Part shown: positions 53,954-62,642 of the stretch, piece by piece
How the letters are laid out: every line of letters starts with the position of its first letter
How positions within the stretch are numbered: position 1 is the first letter of the stretch
NCBI GenBank assembly: GCA_020633975.1
Contig: JACKCR010000003.1
Span: 1 to 64,000 of the forward strand
Direction: 5' to 3'
From: Candidatus Eiseniibacteriota bacterium
GTDB taxonomy: Bacteria > Eisenbacteria > RBG-16-71-46 > CAIMUX01
Length of the DNA: 64,000 nucleotides
Made by a program: the position numbers and the translations under genes
The notes under the pieces: generated by a model
The model's input: the letters and a program-made list of their open reading frames with translations, nothing else
What the model was told of the DNA's origin: nothing
Database searches by the model: none

Positions 53954-56900
53954 CTAACCCGCGGATCGTCGATCCAGAAGGTCCAAGATCCGTTCGAGAC
54001 TCTCCTCCGCCCCTTGTCGAAGCCGCTCTTCCAGCCAGGCCTCCGGCAAACCCGACTCTTCACACGCCTCGGCCAGGCACTGTCGATCTGCCCTTACCTC
54101 CTCCGCCTCCGGCGGACTGAGCGGAGCCCGGATCGTGTCCCGGAGCGCTCCGGCAGCACCAAAGAAACGTGCCGCTCGTTCGAGTGCGTTCGTTTCCAGC
54201 GCCAGGGTAGCCAGCCCCTCGAGGCTGGCCGCGACCCCAGGCGAATCGCCGATGTCACGCCGGATCTCGAGAGCGTCCAGGAGCTCCGGCTCTGACCGTC
54301 GCCGATGCCCGCAACGAAGTAGCAGCAGCCCGAGGCTGTGCTGGCCCTCTGCGATTCCGTGACGATCTCCGTGTCGACGCCGCAGAGCCAGGCTCTCCTC
54401 CACGAACGGCCGGGCCTCGTCGAACCGCCGTTGCTTGCGGAGGAGGATCCCGATGTTGCCGAGTGCGATCGCGGTCTCGAACGGCGCCTCCAGATCCTCG
54501 GTCAGCGCGAGGGTGTCCTCGAAGTACTTCCGAGAACCGTCGTAGTCCCGTTCCCAATACGCAACGATCCCGAGGTTCGTGTAGGACCAGGCCATTCCGA
54601 GCGGATTCCCGAGATCGCGGTGGATCTCGAGCGCCTCTTCCAGACACTGACGGGCCTTCCGTACGTTCCCGATCGTGAGCGCGAGGTTCCCGATGTGCAT
54701 GAGCGCGCCCGCGACCGCATCCGCCCGGCCGAGTTCCCGTTGGTAGGCGAGGCTTCGCTCGTGATACTGGAGCGCGAGGTCACTGTCGTTCTGGATCGAT
54801 CCGAGACCACTCAGCGCGCCCGCTATGCACGCCAGATTCGATACGCGCTCACCGATCTCGAGGCTGGTGGCGAACTCGCGCCCTGCCCGCTCGAAGTCAC
54901 CTCGACGGATCCACAACCATCCGAGATTCCGGTGTACATCGGCCACACGGGCGTCGTTCCCGCATTGGACATAGATTCGCTGCGCCTCCTCCATGTAGAC
55001 GAGCGACGCGCCATAGTCGGCTTGATAGAAGGTCAGGTTGCCCAACGTCCTGTATACGTCCCCCAAGGTCTCGAGTACGTCAGGTGCATTCGTATCTCCC
55101 AACCGGGGGACGAGAATCAGCGCGTCCTCGCAGTATCGTCGTCCTTCTCGCACGCGACCGGACGACAGCCAGTACGTCCCGAGACTCGCAGTCAGCCGAA
55201 GGCCGCGAAGCGGTTCGGAATGACCACTGTTCGAGCCGTCGACGACGCAACGGAGCGCATTCCAGAGGTTGTCCCGCTCGCGATCGATCATCCGATGCCA
55301 CTTCGCTTGCTCGGCGGTTCCGTGACGACGGTTCGCTTCCCGTGCCCGCGCCTCGAAGTGTTGGACGTATCGTGACGCGAGAAGCCCCGAATCCTCACTG
55401 ACCTCGAGCATCGTCTCCGCGAACTCACGTACCGAATGAAGAAGCACGTACCGCGTCGGACTCGGCTCCTCATCCATGTGTTCCGGTGCGCCGGAGAGGT
55501 CCTCTCCCGCAGCCACGTGCACGAGCGAGTGGTCGACCAACTCTCCCAAATGGTCGAGCACGTCTTCCCGTTCCAGATCCCCGAAGCCACACACGTCTTC
55601 CGCCGCCTCGAGACTCCACCCGCCCCGGAACACGGCGAGACGTCGGAAGAGTGTGCGCGAAGGTTCGTGAAGCTGTCCAAGACTCCACTCGAGTACGGCG
55701 CGAAGCGAACGGCGTCCGGCAGAGTCGGAGGGCGAACTCCGGAGAAGCCGGAACCGATCGTCGAGCCGTTCGAGGAGTTCGCTTGCCGTCAGCACGCGCA
55801 TACGAGCCGCCGCTAACTCGATCGCCAAGGGGAGGCCGTCGAGACGACGCACCAGTTGGTAGACCACGGGCGCTGAGGACTCCGTCAGCCGGAAGCTCGG
55901 GGATGCCAGCTGTGCCCGGTCGACGAAGAGTCGAACCGCCTCGTTCTGAGTGATCCGCACCAATGCTGACGGCTTCCGAGCGGAGAGCCGAGAAGATCGA
56001 GTCGAACGGGATCCAGAACCGGCCTGGCCGCTTGCATCCTCGCCTCCTCGCGCCCCATCCGTTGGCGACGCATCGGTGGCTTCGTACTCGGAGATTTCGG
56101 GCAGCTCGAACGGCGGCACCGGCACGAGAGCCTCCCCAAGCTGGAGGGATCTCCGCGTCGTGAGAAGCACACGAAGCCCCGTCCCATGGGTGAGCACTCT
56201 CCGCAGTCTCGAGAGATCGGGAAGACTCGTCGCCTCCCAACCATCGAGAATCAGAAGAACCTCTGCGTCCTCGAGTCGTTCGAGCAAAGGCTCGACCTGG
56301 AACTCGGCAGTCCGGTCACGAAGCCCCAGCGCCTCAGCGATGTCCTGAAGCACTGCCTCTTCGCTCTCGCCGCTCACCGGAAGGAACCAGACTCCGTCTG
56401 GAAAGACAGGCAGGACGCGTCGCCCGACTTCGGTCGCGAGTCTCGTCTTGCCGCTCCCACCCATTCCTGTGAGAGCCACCATCCGATGACGAGCGAGCGA
56501 GGCGAGTACGGTCTCGATCAGCTCCGTCCGGCCGAAGAAAGTGGACGTCGGCACGGGGAGATTCGTGGGGTGATTTGACGCTGGTACTTCCTGTCGTCGT
56601 GGGGCCGCTTTTCCCGATCCTACCGGCCGGAGCCCACGCTTCGCCGAGTCGATCCGAAGGCGGACGCTCTCCTCTTCCAACGCGGAGCGCACTTCTTCGA
56701 GATCGATCCGAGTCGTCGCATCCTTGCGCAGCATCCCTTCCAGCAACGATCGGATCCAATCTGGCACGATCGGCAGCCGAGTCCAGTCCGGCTCCCCGTG
56801 GACCGCGTTCGAGAGGAGTTCGTCCGGGGTCGTACCCTCGAACGGAAGCACGCCCGCCAAACACTCGAACAAGCAGACGCCGATCGCCCACACGTCTTGA

Positions 56901-57823
56901 CTCGAAGTCGCTGCTTCCCCCCGGATCTGTTCCGGGCTCATGTAGCCCGGAGTTCCTCCGGCAGGCGCCGCAGTGGAGGCCTCCTCTTCGACGGAGGAGA
57001 CCGAGATACCGAAGTCCAGGATCTTCACCTCGCCGTCGGCGGTGACCTTGATGTTCCTCGGCGTGAGATCCCGGTGGACGATGCCGGCTCGATGCGCCGC
57101 CTGCACACCCCGAACGATCTGCACAGCGATCGGCAGCAGCTCCCCAAGCTCGAGCGTCCGAGCCGTTCGCAAGTCGTGGAGCGTCTGCCCCTCGATCAGC
57201 TCCTGCGTAAAGAAGACGCGCCCGTCACCGTCTTCCAAGCTGTACACCGTCGCAACGTTCGGATGGGACATGGCCGCAAGCAATCGCGCTTCGTCTTCGA
57301 TTCTGCGGAGAAGCAGGGGATCCCGCGTCACATGCTCCGGCAGGACTTTGATCGCAACATCCCGACGAAGACGATCGTCGCGCCCCCGGTACACGACTCC
57401 CATGCCCCCTCGGCCGAGCTCACCCAGGATCTCGTAGCGACCGATGCGGAACGAAGACGCTTGGCCACTCGGGTGGGGAGAAGACTCCTGGCTTCCTAGC
57501 CGGGACGAGGGTGCGTCCACTGAAGGCGCTGGGACTGAACCCGCAGGACTCGGAGATCCGAGTAGAGGTGCCCGGAGGCTTTTCGGCTGCGTGTGGAGCG
57601 GTTCGGAACTCGTGGGAACTTCCAGCGGAGACTCGAGGAAGTCACCCGTGCCCTCGCCGGCGAGCCGAAGCAGGTCGGCGACGAGGTCATAGAGTTTCCT
57701 GTCGTCACCGCACCGATCCGCCAACGTTCGAAGACGCTCGTCCTCAGGAAGTGCGATCACTTCGTCGAACGCGGCCCGAGCCCAACGCATCCGTTCGTCT
57801 CGCGTGCGTCCCACGTCAGTCAC
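53954..57823 (-). CDS. Ser/Thr protein kinase fused to P-loop ATPase and TPR domains
   Basis: A 1289-residue protein with a GTG start at 57823, two bases after the sigma-factor stop (coupled). Residues 128-390: Hanks-type kinase with ELGRGGMGVVY, K159 (VAIK), HRD 250-252 and DFG 270-272. Residues about 428-780: NB-ARC/MalT-like STAND ATPase (P-loop GMGGSGKT 453-460; VLLILDGWEA Walker B; ELPEISEYEA; LDGLPLAIELAAARM). Residues about 830-1250: TPRs (GDVYRTLGNLTFYQADYGASL, LGWLWIRRGDFERAGREF, MHIGNLALTIGNVRKARQCLEEAL). This is a sensor/signalling protein in which ligand or protein binding by the STAND/TPR part would gate the kinase. With the adjacent ECF sigma factor it forms a likely phospho-regulated transcription switch. 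Confidence 0.9.
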   Translation of the reverse strand: MTDVGRTRDERMRWARAAFDEVIALPEDERLRTLADRCGDDRKLYDLVADLLRLAGEGTGDFLESPLEVPTSSEPLHTQPKSLRAPLLGSPSPAGSVPAPSVDAPSSRLGSQESSPHPSGQASSFRIGRYEILGELGRGGMGVVYRGRDDRLRRDVAIKVLPEHVTRDPLLLRRIEDEARLLAAMSHPNVATVYSLEDGDGRVFFTQELIEGQTLHDLRTARTLELGELLPIAVQIVRGVQAAHRAGIVHRDLTPRNIKVTADGEVKILDFGISVSSVEEEASTAAPAGGTPGYMSPEQIRGEAATSSQDVWAIGVCLFECLAGVLPFEGTTPDELLSNAVHGEPDWTRLPIVPDWIRSLLEGMLRKDATTRIDLEEVRSALEEESVRLRIDSAKRGLRPVGSGKAAPRRQEVPASNHPTNLPVPTSTFFGRTELIETVLASLARHRMVALTGMGGSGKTRLATEVGRRVLPVFPDGVWFLPVSGESEEAVLQDIAEALGLRDRTAEFQVEPLLERLEDAEVLLILDGWEATSLPDLSRLRRVLTHGTGLRVLLTTRRSLQLGEALVPVPPFELPEISEYEATDASPTDGARGGEDASGQAGSGSRSTRSSRLSARKPSALVRITQNEAVRLFVDRAQLASPSFRLTESSAPVVYQLVRRLDGLPLAIELAAARMRVLTASELLERLDDRFRLLRSSPSDSAGRRSLRAVLEWSLGQLHEPSRTLFRRLAVFRGGWSLEAAEDVCGFGDLEREDVLDHLGELVDHSLVHVAAGEDLSGAPEHMDEEPSPTRYVLLHSVREFAETMLEVSEDSGLLASRYVQHFEARAREANRRHGTAEQAKWHRMIDRERDNLWNALRCVVDGSNSGHSEPLRGLRLTASLGTYWLSSGRVREGRRYCEDALILVPRLGDTNAPDVLETLGDVYRTLGNLTFYQADYGASLVYMEEAQRIYVQCGNDARVADVHRNLGWLWIRRGDFERAGREFATSLEIGERVSNLACIAGALSGLGSIQNDSDLALQYHERSLAYQRELGRADAVAGALMHIGNLALTIGNVRKARQCLEEALEIHRDLGNPLGMAWSYTNLGIVAYWERDYDGSRKYFEDTLALTEDLEAPFETAIALGNIGILLRKQRRFDEARPFVEESLALRRRHGDRHGIAEGQHSLGLLLLRCGHRRRSEPELLDALEIRRDIGDSPGVAASLEGLATLALETNALERAARFFGAAGALRDTIRAPLSPPEAEEVRADRQCLAEACEESGLPEAWLEERLRQGAEESLERILDLLDRRSAG

Positions 57824-57825
57824 GG

Positions 57826-58419
57826 TCAGGAACCCCGAAGACGCTTGTAGAGGAAGACCTTCGCAAACCGCCAGTCCTGTTCGACCGTACTCACCGACAC
57901 GCCCAGTGTGGTTGCGGTCTCTTCGACCGTGAGCCCCATCACGTACCGAAGCATCACTACGGAGCCCTGTCGTGTCTCTCGGCCGAGTTCATCCAGCGCT
58001 TCGTCCAGTGCGAGGATGTCGTCTCGCGAGCTGCCGGTCGAAGCGTCCGCAAGGCCCAACTCGATCTGGTCGAAGTCGATCTGGTCGAAGTCGACCCGCC
58101 CCAAGTAACCCCCACGCTTTCGCGTCGACTTGCTGCGAGCTTGTTCCACCAGGATCTGCCACATCGCCCGAGAGGCCGCGCCGAAGAAATGGCCCCGACT
58201 CGACCACCCCGGATCTGACTCGCCAACCAACCGCAGGTACGCCTCGTGCACCAGCGCGGTCGGCTGGAGCGTGTTGCCCGCCGGAACCTTCGCCATACGA
58301 GACCGCGCGAGCTTCTTCAGCTCCCCATAGATCAACGGAAGCAACTCGGCAGAAGCCTCGCTCCGCCCCGCCTCCACATCGTGCAGAAGGCGCGTGATCT
58401 CTCTTCCAGGGTCGGTCAT
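57826..58419 (-). CDS. ECF-type sigma factor (TIGR02999-like)
   Basis: A 197-residue protein; the ATG at 58419 is preferred (AGGGGTGACGGG upstream) over an upstream in-frame start. Region 2: ASAELLPLIYGELKKLARSRMAKV ... LQPTALVHEAYLRLVGESDPGWSSRGHFFGAASRAMWQILVEQAR. Region 4: GSVVMLRYVMGLTVEETATTLGVSVSTVEQDWRFAKVFLYKRL. The linker has an in-frame 15-bp duplication (DFDQIDFDQIE). Sigma factors of this group are often encoded next to Ser/Thr kinases rather than anti-sigma factors, and in characterised cases (EcfP/PknT) phosphorylation activates them. It immediately precedes the kinase gene. Confidence 0.88.
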   Translation of the reverse strand: MTDPGREITRLLHDVEAGRSEASAELLPLIYGELKKLARSRMAKVPAGNTLQPTALVHEAYLRLVGESDPGWSSRGHFFGAASRAMWQILVEQARSKSTRKRGGYLGRVDFDQIDFDQIELGLADASTGSSRDDILALDEALDELGRETRQGSVVMLRYVMGLTVEETATTLGVSVSTVEQDWRFAKVFLYKRLRGS

Positions 58420-58602
58420 CCCGTCACCCCTGCGGTTCGTGACCAAGGTCGAATGCGTTTCGAAGTCTGGACTGAGCTTCGATTCGAGTATAGACGTGTC
58501 GCCCGGGCGCCACCACACACTCGAGGACAGCTCAACGCTCCACCACCCTTCGGCGAGCGTACCGAGACCCCGAGGACGACAAACAGTCCTATGGCCTCGG
58601 AC

Positions 58603-59973
58603 TCATCGCCCGAGAATCCCGAGCAGAGACTCCTGCGCCGAGATAAGACGAGCCCAGATCGAACCACCGATACCGAGGATGCCTCTCCCCGCACCAGGCA
58701 AGAGTCCGGACGCCGACCCCAGGAGACTCCGCAGCACCGTCACTCCGCTCCCCAGCCCGTTCGTCAGTAGACGGAAAGCAGCTTGGAAGCCCGTCCCCAG
58801 GAACCTCACAGCGCCACGGAAGGTGGATGCCATGAGCTTGCCTGTGCCGCGAACGGCCGAGGTGACCACACTCGTCGCCCTTCGAAAGGCAGAATGCGCA
58901 AGTTTCGCCACGCCCGACGCAATGGACTTCCCGGCCGAAAGGGCACCGCGCGCGACAGAACTCGCCACCCGGCTCGCCGTCTTGAAGGCGGATGCCACAG
59001 CGCGGGTTCCAGTCCGGGCGACAGACGTCACGGCCTTCGTCGCCCCCTGCACTACGGACTTCGCGACCTTGGAGACGGAGTGCGTCACCTTCTTGAACGC
59101 CTTCTTGATCTTCTTGAAGAAGAACTCCACTTCGACCTGCTTCCCGTCGACGACGATCGTGCCGTGGTCGTCCTCCCTACGAATGGCAGCCTCCTCCGAC
59201 TTCGTCATGCTTTCACCGTGGAGAAGTCGACGGAAGAGCTCCCCCTCGTCTCCAGGGGCATCCGACGTACGGATCTTCGTGTCGATATGATGCCCGGCCT
59301 CCTCACTGAACGTCTTGGCGAGTAGAGACGGATTCGCTCGGAGATCCCGGCTCAAGTAGATCGCGTTCTCCTTTGCGCTGAACGCACCGTTCGCCCCGCG
59401 CAGAGTCGATGCATCCACGAACTTCACTTCCGGAAGCCAACTCGTGTCGCCACGCAGTGTCTGCTGGCGGATCTTCTCCGCCGCGGCCCTGTCGTACGAG
59501 CCGAATGCGCGCCCGAGGAGCTGTTCGAATGCCTTCGGATCGCGCGCGACATTCGAGAACCGTGCGAGAAACTCCTGCTTCACTCGACGTGCCGCTACCG
59601 CGTCGGCGTTCCCACCACGTTCGGCGACGCGCGTGGCAGCGTTGTCGATGGCATCGGTGAGCACGTTGGCGGCGGCGTTGTTCGTGGCGGCGTGGCTCCC
59701 GGCGGCGTAGCTCGCCGCGTAAGCGACGAAATTGGTGGCGGCGCTAGTGTCGGTGTGGGTGACCCCCGTGCCTGACGTGGTCGGAACCGATCCAAGATCG
59801 ATCAGGTCTGCCCCTACCCCTCCTACCGTCGGACGATACGATGTCTGTTGAGACGCGTCGCCCCTTGCCGGGTTCGGATCTCCTCCGCGCCTAGGCAGAG
59901 CGCTCGTCCAGGCATTCGCCTCGGCATGGGTCCATCCATTCGGATACGGGTTCGAGAGTTGTATGCGTGTCAT
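58603..59973 (-). CDS. Putative secreted effector with metalloprotease-like relic motif and helical tail
   Basis: A 456-residue protein; AAGGAGACAG precedes the ATG at 59973. No Sec signal. Residues about 175-285 resemble a module found in large cyanobacterial-type exoproteins: SAKENAIYLSRDL ... LLAKTFSEEAGHHIDTKI (224-231 EEAGHHID in the place of a gluzincin HExxH) ... SDAPGDEGELFRRLLHGESMTKSEEAAIRREDDHGTIVVDGKQVEVEF. Residues 286-400 are Lys/Ser/Ala-rich amphipathic helices (KKIKKAFKKVTHSVSKVAK, SVARTGTRAVASAF and so on), then a hydrophobic Gly/Leu-rich end. It lies 103 bp downstream of the SycD-like chaperone gene, which suggests a chaperoned secretion substrate or translocator. Activity is unknown. 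Confidence 0.7.
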   Translation of the reverse strand: MTRIQLSNPYPNGWTHAEANAWTSALPRRGGDPNPARGDASQQTSYRPTVGGVGADLIDLGSVPTTSGTGVTHTDTSAATNFVAYAASYAAGSHAATNNAAANVLTDAIDNAATRVAERGGNADAVAARRVKQEFLARFSNVARDPKAFEQLLGRAFGSYDRAAAEKIRQQTLRGDTSWLPEVKFVDASTLRGANGAFSAKENAIYLSRDLRANPSLLAKTFSEEAGHHIDTKIRTSDAPGDEGELFRRLLHGESMTKSEEAAIRREDDHGTIVVDGKQVEVEFFFKKIKKAFKKVTHSVSKVAKSVVQGATKAVTSVARTGTRAVASAFKTASRVASSVARGALSAGKSIASGVAKLAHSAFRRATSVVTSAVRGTGKLMASTFRGAVRFLGTGFQAAFRLLTNGLGSGVTVLRSLLGSASGLLPGAGRGILGIGGSIWARLISAQESLLGILGR

Positions 59974-60075
59974 TTCTGTCTCCTTCGTTCCGGTCACTCG
60001 AAGTGCCGGTGTCGTTCGGAAACGCGGCGCAGTGCAGCGCTTCGCGTTCGTTCCTTCGAGACGCCGTTCGGCGCC

Positions 60076-60537
60076 TCACGTCGTTTGTGTCTCCAGTTGA
60101 TTCATGACGACTCGCGCGACCATCGCTGCCCGTCGAGCCGCGGGATCCACTCCCGAAGGATCGAGCTGCGCCACCCGTTCGAGATCGACCACCGCGTCCT
60201 CCACCCGTCCGGCCAACACCCGTACCTCTGCGCGATTGGCTAGGGCCATCACCGAGACCGGATTGATCTCGATCGCGCGCGAGTAGTGGCCCTCGGCCTC
60301 CTCGAGCCGTCCCGTTCGCTGCGCGATCGATCCGAGTGCAGTGAGGAAGTACGCGTCGTATGGATCCAAAGCGTGCAGCCCGCGAAAGACGCGTTCCGCT
60401 CCCTCGATCCGTCCCTCGGTCAGGAGCGTGTATCCCACGGTCGCCATCTCGTACTGATCCGACTTCGGGATGCCTTCGAGCTCCGCCAGGGTGAGGTGGC
60501 CGCTGAGGAACTGCGAAACCTTCGTTGCCGTCGTCAT
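60076..60537 (-). CDS. SycD/LcrH-like TPR chaperone
   Basis: A 153-residue protein; AAGGAGACATCC precedes the ATG at 60537. Three TPR-like hairpins occupy residues 25-130 (ATVGYTLLTEGRIEGAERVFRGLHALDPYDAYFLTALGSIAQRTGRLEEAEGHYSRAIEINPVSVMALANRAEVRVLAGRVEDAVVDLERVAQLDP). The length, the position of the repeats and the GYxLxxxGRxExAExVFxxLxxLDPYDxxFxxxLG pattern match class II type III secretion chaperones (SycD, LcrH, SicA, IpgC), which hold translocators or effectors. A generic TPR protein is the alternative. It sits between two candidate substrates. Confidence 0.7.
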   Translation of the reverse strand: MTTATKVSQFLSGHLTLAELEGIPKSDQYEMATVGYTLLTEGRIEGAERVFRGLHALDPYDAYFLTALGSIAQRTGRLEEAEGHYSRAIEINPVSVMALANRAEVRVLAGRVEDAVVDLERVAQLDPSGVDPAARRAAMVARVVMNQLETQTT

Positions 60538-60623
60538 TGGATGTCTCCTTCCATCGGAGCCGGCCGCGGCTCGGCTCCGTCTCTTGTTGACTGATGTTGT
60601 TCGTGTCTGAAACCGGCTCGAAC

Positions 60624-61769
60624 TCACGCCGGGAGGCCGAGGGTCCGAATGCCGGATGAGAGTCGGGCGAACGAGAGAACCTCGAGGCCGAGCCCATGGA
60701 CCGCGCCGAACGCGTCGTCCAAGGTGGAGAAGCTGTTCGGAAGTCCACCGAACCAACTCGGCCAGGCAGTCGCGACGTCCGCTCGCTGTGCCTGCTCGTG
60801 GTCCATTCCGACGAAGGAAGCGAATGCGTCCTTCAAGTCTTGCGGAACGGCCGAACGAGCAACGTCATCGGTGATCTCGGAACGGAGTTCGTTCCCCCAC
60901 GCGGCACTACCAACGGCAGGAGTGAGGCCCGGATCGACCGAGTAGACGGCGTCCTTGTCGAGCGTCTGCTCGTAGTTCCCCTGAGCGTTGACGGTCGCAC
61001 CCGTGACGAGTCCGCGCATCTCCCCGTTCCGCTCCTGGAACCACTGCACGCTCTTCCCGTCCCCACCAAGAACGAACGTGTCGCGCTCTGGCTCAGACGA
61101 GACGAGCTCGTTCCGGAACTCGTAACCGTCGTAGGAGATCTCACTCGTCTTCGGCTGGTTCGCATCGATTCCCGTGATCGACGCACGGTCCGCGCCGTTC
61201 ACGATGTCGAGACTCTTCGTCACCGAAGCACCCTGTTGCGACGTCGTCTGCACTCCGATGAGCGTTCCGTCCGGGAGACGGAAGTTGGAGTTCTTGGTGA
61301 AGTCCCAACGCGTGCCGTCACTCTCGTTGACGTGCGGGTCGCCCCAGACGTTCGTGAGCGGACCGTCCTTCATCTCCTTGCCCGGTCCGAAGATGCTCCA
61401 ACCCTGAGGGCCTTGCCCGGGGACGACCGTGTAGCCGCCGGCCGTGCGGACCGAACCTGGAGGAAAGCCCTCTGGCTCCTTCTGCAGTCCCTGACCCGCA
61501 GGTGGACCCGAGCACTCCATCCGTGGTGGACAGAGACACCCGCAGTGCGGAACCCGGCCGAAGTCGAACGCGACCGGAGCGCCAAAGGGAGAACAACCAT
61601 CGAACGCCAAACCGTCGAGCGACGAGCAACCATCGAACCAAGGCATCGCCTCGAGCGCCCGCAGCGCTCCCGTCGCCTTCTGCGCGTGGCATCGACCGAA
61701 GTTCGCAATCGCCGTGGTGTGATCGTTCCAATCGAGGGAAACGTGGAAGGAAGGATTCTGGATCTGCAT
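60624..61769 (-). CDS. DUF1521-domain protein (NopE1-type autocleavage)
   Basis: A 381-residue protein; AGGAGGCACG precedes the ATG at 61769. No Sec signal. After a Cys-rich N-terminal third (C27, C48, C59, C76, C78, C80, C86) residues about 110-265 match DUF1521: GGYTVVPGQGPQGWSIFGPG ... VWGDPHVNESDGTRWDFTKNSNFRLPDGTLIGVQTT. In Bradyrhizobium type III effector NopE1 this is the metal-ion-inducible autocleavage domain, cut within GD-PHVD; here the same GDPHV is at 143-147, so cleavage after Asp144 is predicted. The C-terminal third is helical. It is the first gene of the chaperone cassette. Confidence 0.8.
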   Translation of the reverse strand: MQIQNPSFHVSLDWNDHTTAIANFGRCHAQKATGALRALEAMPWFDGCSSLDGLAFDGCSPFGAPVAFDFGRVPHCGCLCPPRMECSGPPAGQGLQKEPEGFPPGSVRTAGGYTVVPGQGPQGWSIFGPGKEMKDGPLTNVWGDPHVNESDGTRWDFTKNSNFRLPDGTLIGVQTTSQQGASVTKSLDIVNGADRASITGIDANQPKTSEISYDGYEFRNELVSSEPERDTFVLGGDGKSVQWFQERNGEMRGLVTGATVNAQGNYEQTLDKDAVYSVDPGLTPAVGSAAWGNELRSEITDDVARSAVPQDLKDAFASFVGMDHEQAQRADVATAWPSWFGGLPNSFSTLDDAFGAVHGLGLEVLSFARLSSGIRTLGLPA

Positions 61770-62483
61770 TTCGTGCCTCCTGTGTGGGGCACCCGGAGGT
61801 GCCACAGCAGTTCGGGATCTCGAGAGGCACCCGTCACTGCGACGCGTGCACTCGTTCCATCACTGTTGCGACACTCCAGCCCACGTATCGGAGACGAGAC
61901 CGGGAAGTTGCGAGGAAAACGCGGAGTGGTGGCTTTGGTGATGAGCCGGAAGGGAATGTGGAGTTCAGCGAGTCGATTGTGCCGACGGTCGAGTCGGCTT
62001 CGGGGTGTTTGCAAGGAGAGGTGAGATGAGTTCGATGCGTGAGGTGGAGCGAGTCGACCGCGGTGAGAACGCGTAGCAGGATCGCGTTGGTGGTCACACT
62101 AGACGGCGAGCGATTGCCGTCGTGGAATCGACACTAGGGGGTCAGGGGGAGACGAGTAACGTCGCGTTGAAGCCAGCGGCCACGTCATCGAGCGGGTCGA
62201 TGTCGACCGATCGTCGGAAGGATCTACCCGGGAGCCGGGTCGCTCCGGAAGGTAGCGGTCACCGTTGCTTGGTGGGCCGTCCCTCGAGACGGACGGGGCG
62301 ACGACCGGTCGGAGTGTCGCTTGGACACCGGACATCGTCTCGTCCATCCTCGGGATCTGGCTCTTCGTTCGGGACGCTTGGCTCCGACGTGCGGTGCGGC
62401 CCTCTGAGCCGTCCGCCGGGCCGAAGCGTTCCCGACTTCACAAGACAGTTCGAGATTCCGCCCCTCAACCCTTGGAAAAGATT
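61770..62483. other. Upstream region of the effector cassette, no gene recognised
   Basis: About 710 bp without a protein-like frame (open frames here are Arg/Gly-rich shadows). It should contain the promoter of the DUF1521-chaperone operon on the minus strand, possibly dependent on the ECF sigma factor, but I could not assign a consensus. Confidence 0.4.
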
Positions 62484-62642
62484 GGTTGTGGATCGGAAAA
62501 TGTCCTGCCGAGTTCCAAGTGCTTGCCGATCTGGCACTTATCCCAATCGGCGGCTCCGGGGATCGTCGCGGACCTAGGCCGTTGCCACTCAGGGAGTTCC
62601 GGCCCCCGCCTGGCCATCTGGGACATTTTCCAGTCCACAACC
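62484..62642. repeat. 159-bp palindromic element with 22-bp terminal inverted repeats
   Basis: Arms at 62484-62505 and 62621-62642 are complementary at 20 of 22 positions (the two mismatches are adjacent). The arms read GGTTGTGGA then two variable bases then GGAAAATGTCC. The 115-bp interior also contains smaller hairpins (AAGTGC...GCACTT; GCCGAT...ATCGGC). The right arm abuts the stop codon of the aldo/keto reductase gene. It may be a compound terminator, a structured RNA or a MITE/REP-like mobile remnant. Confidence 0.75.
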
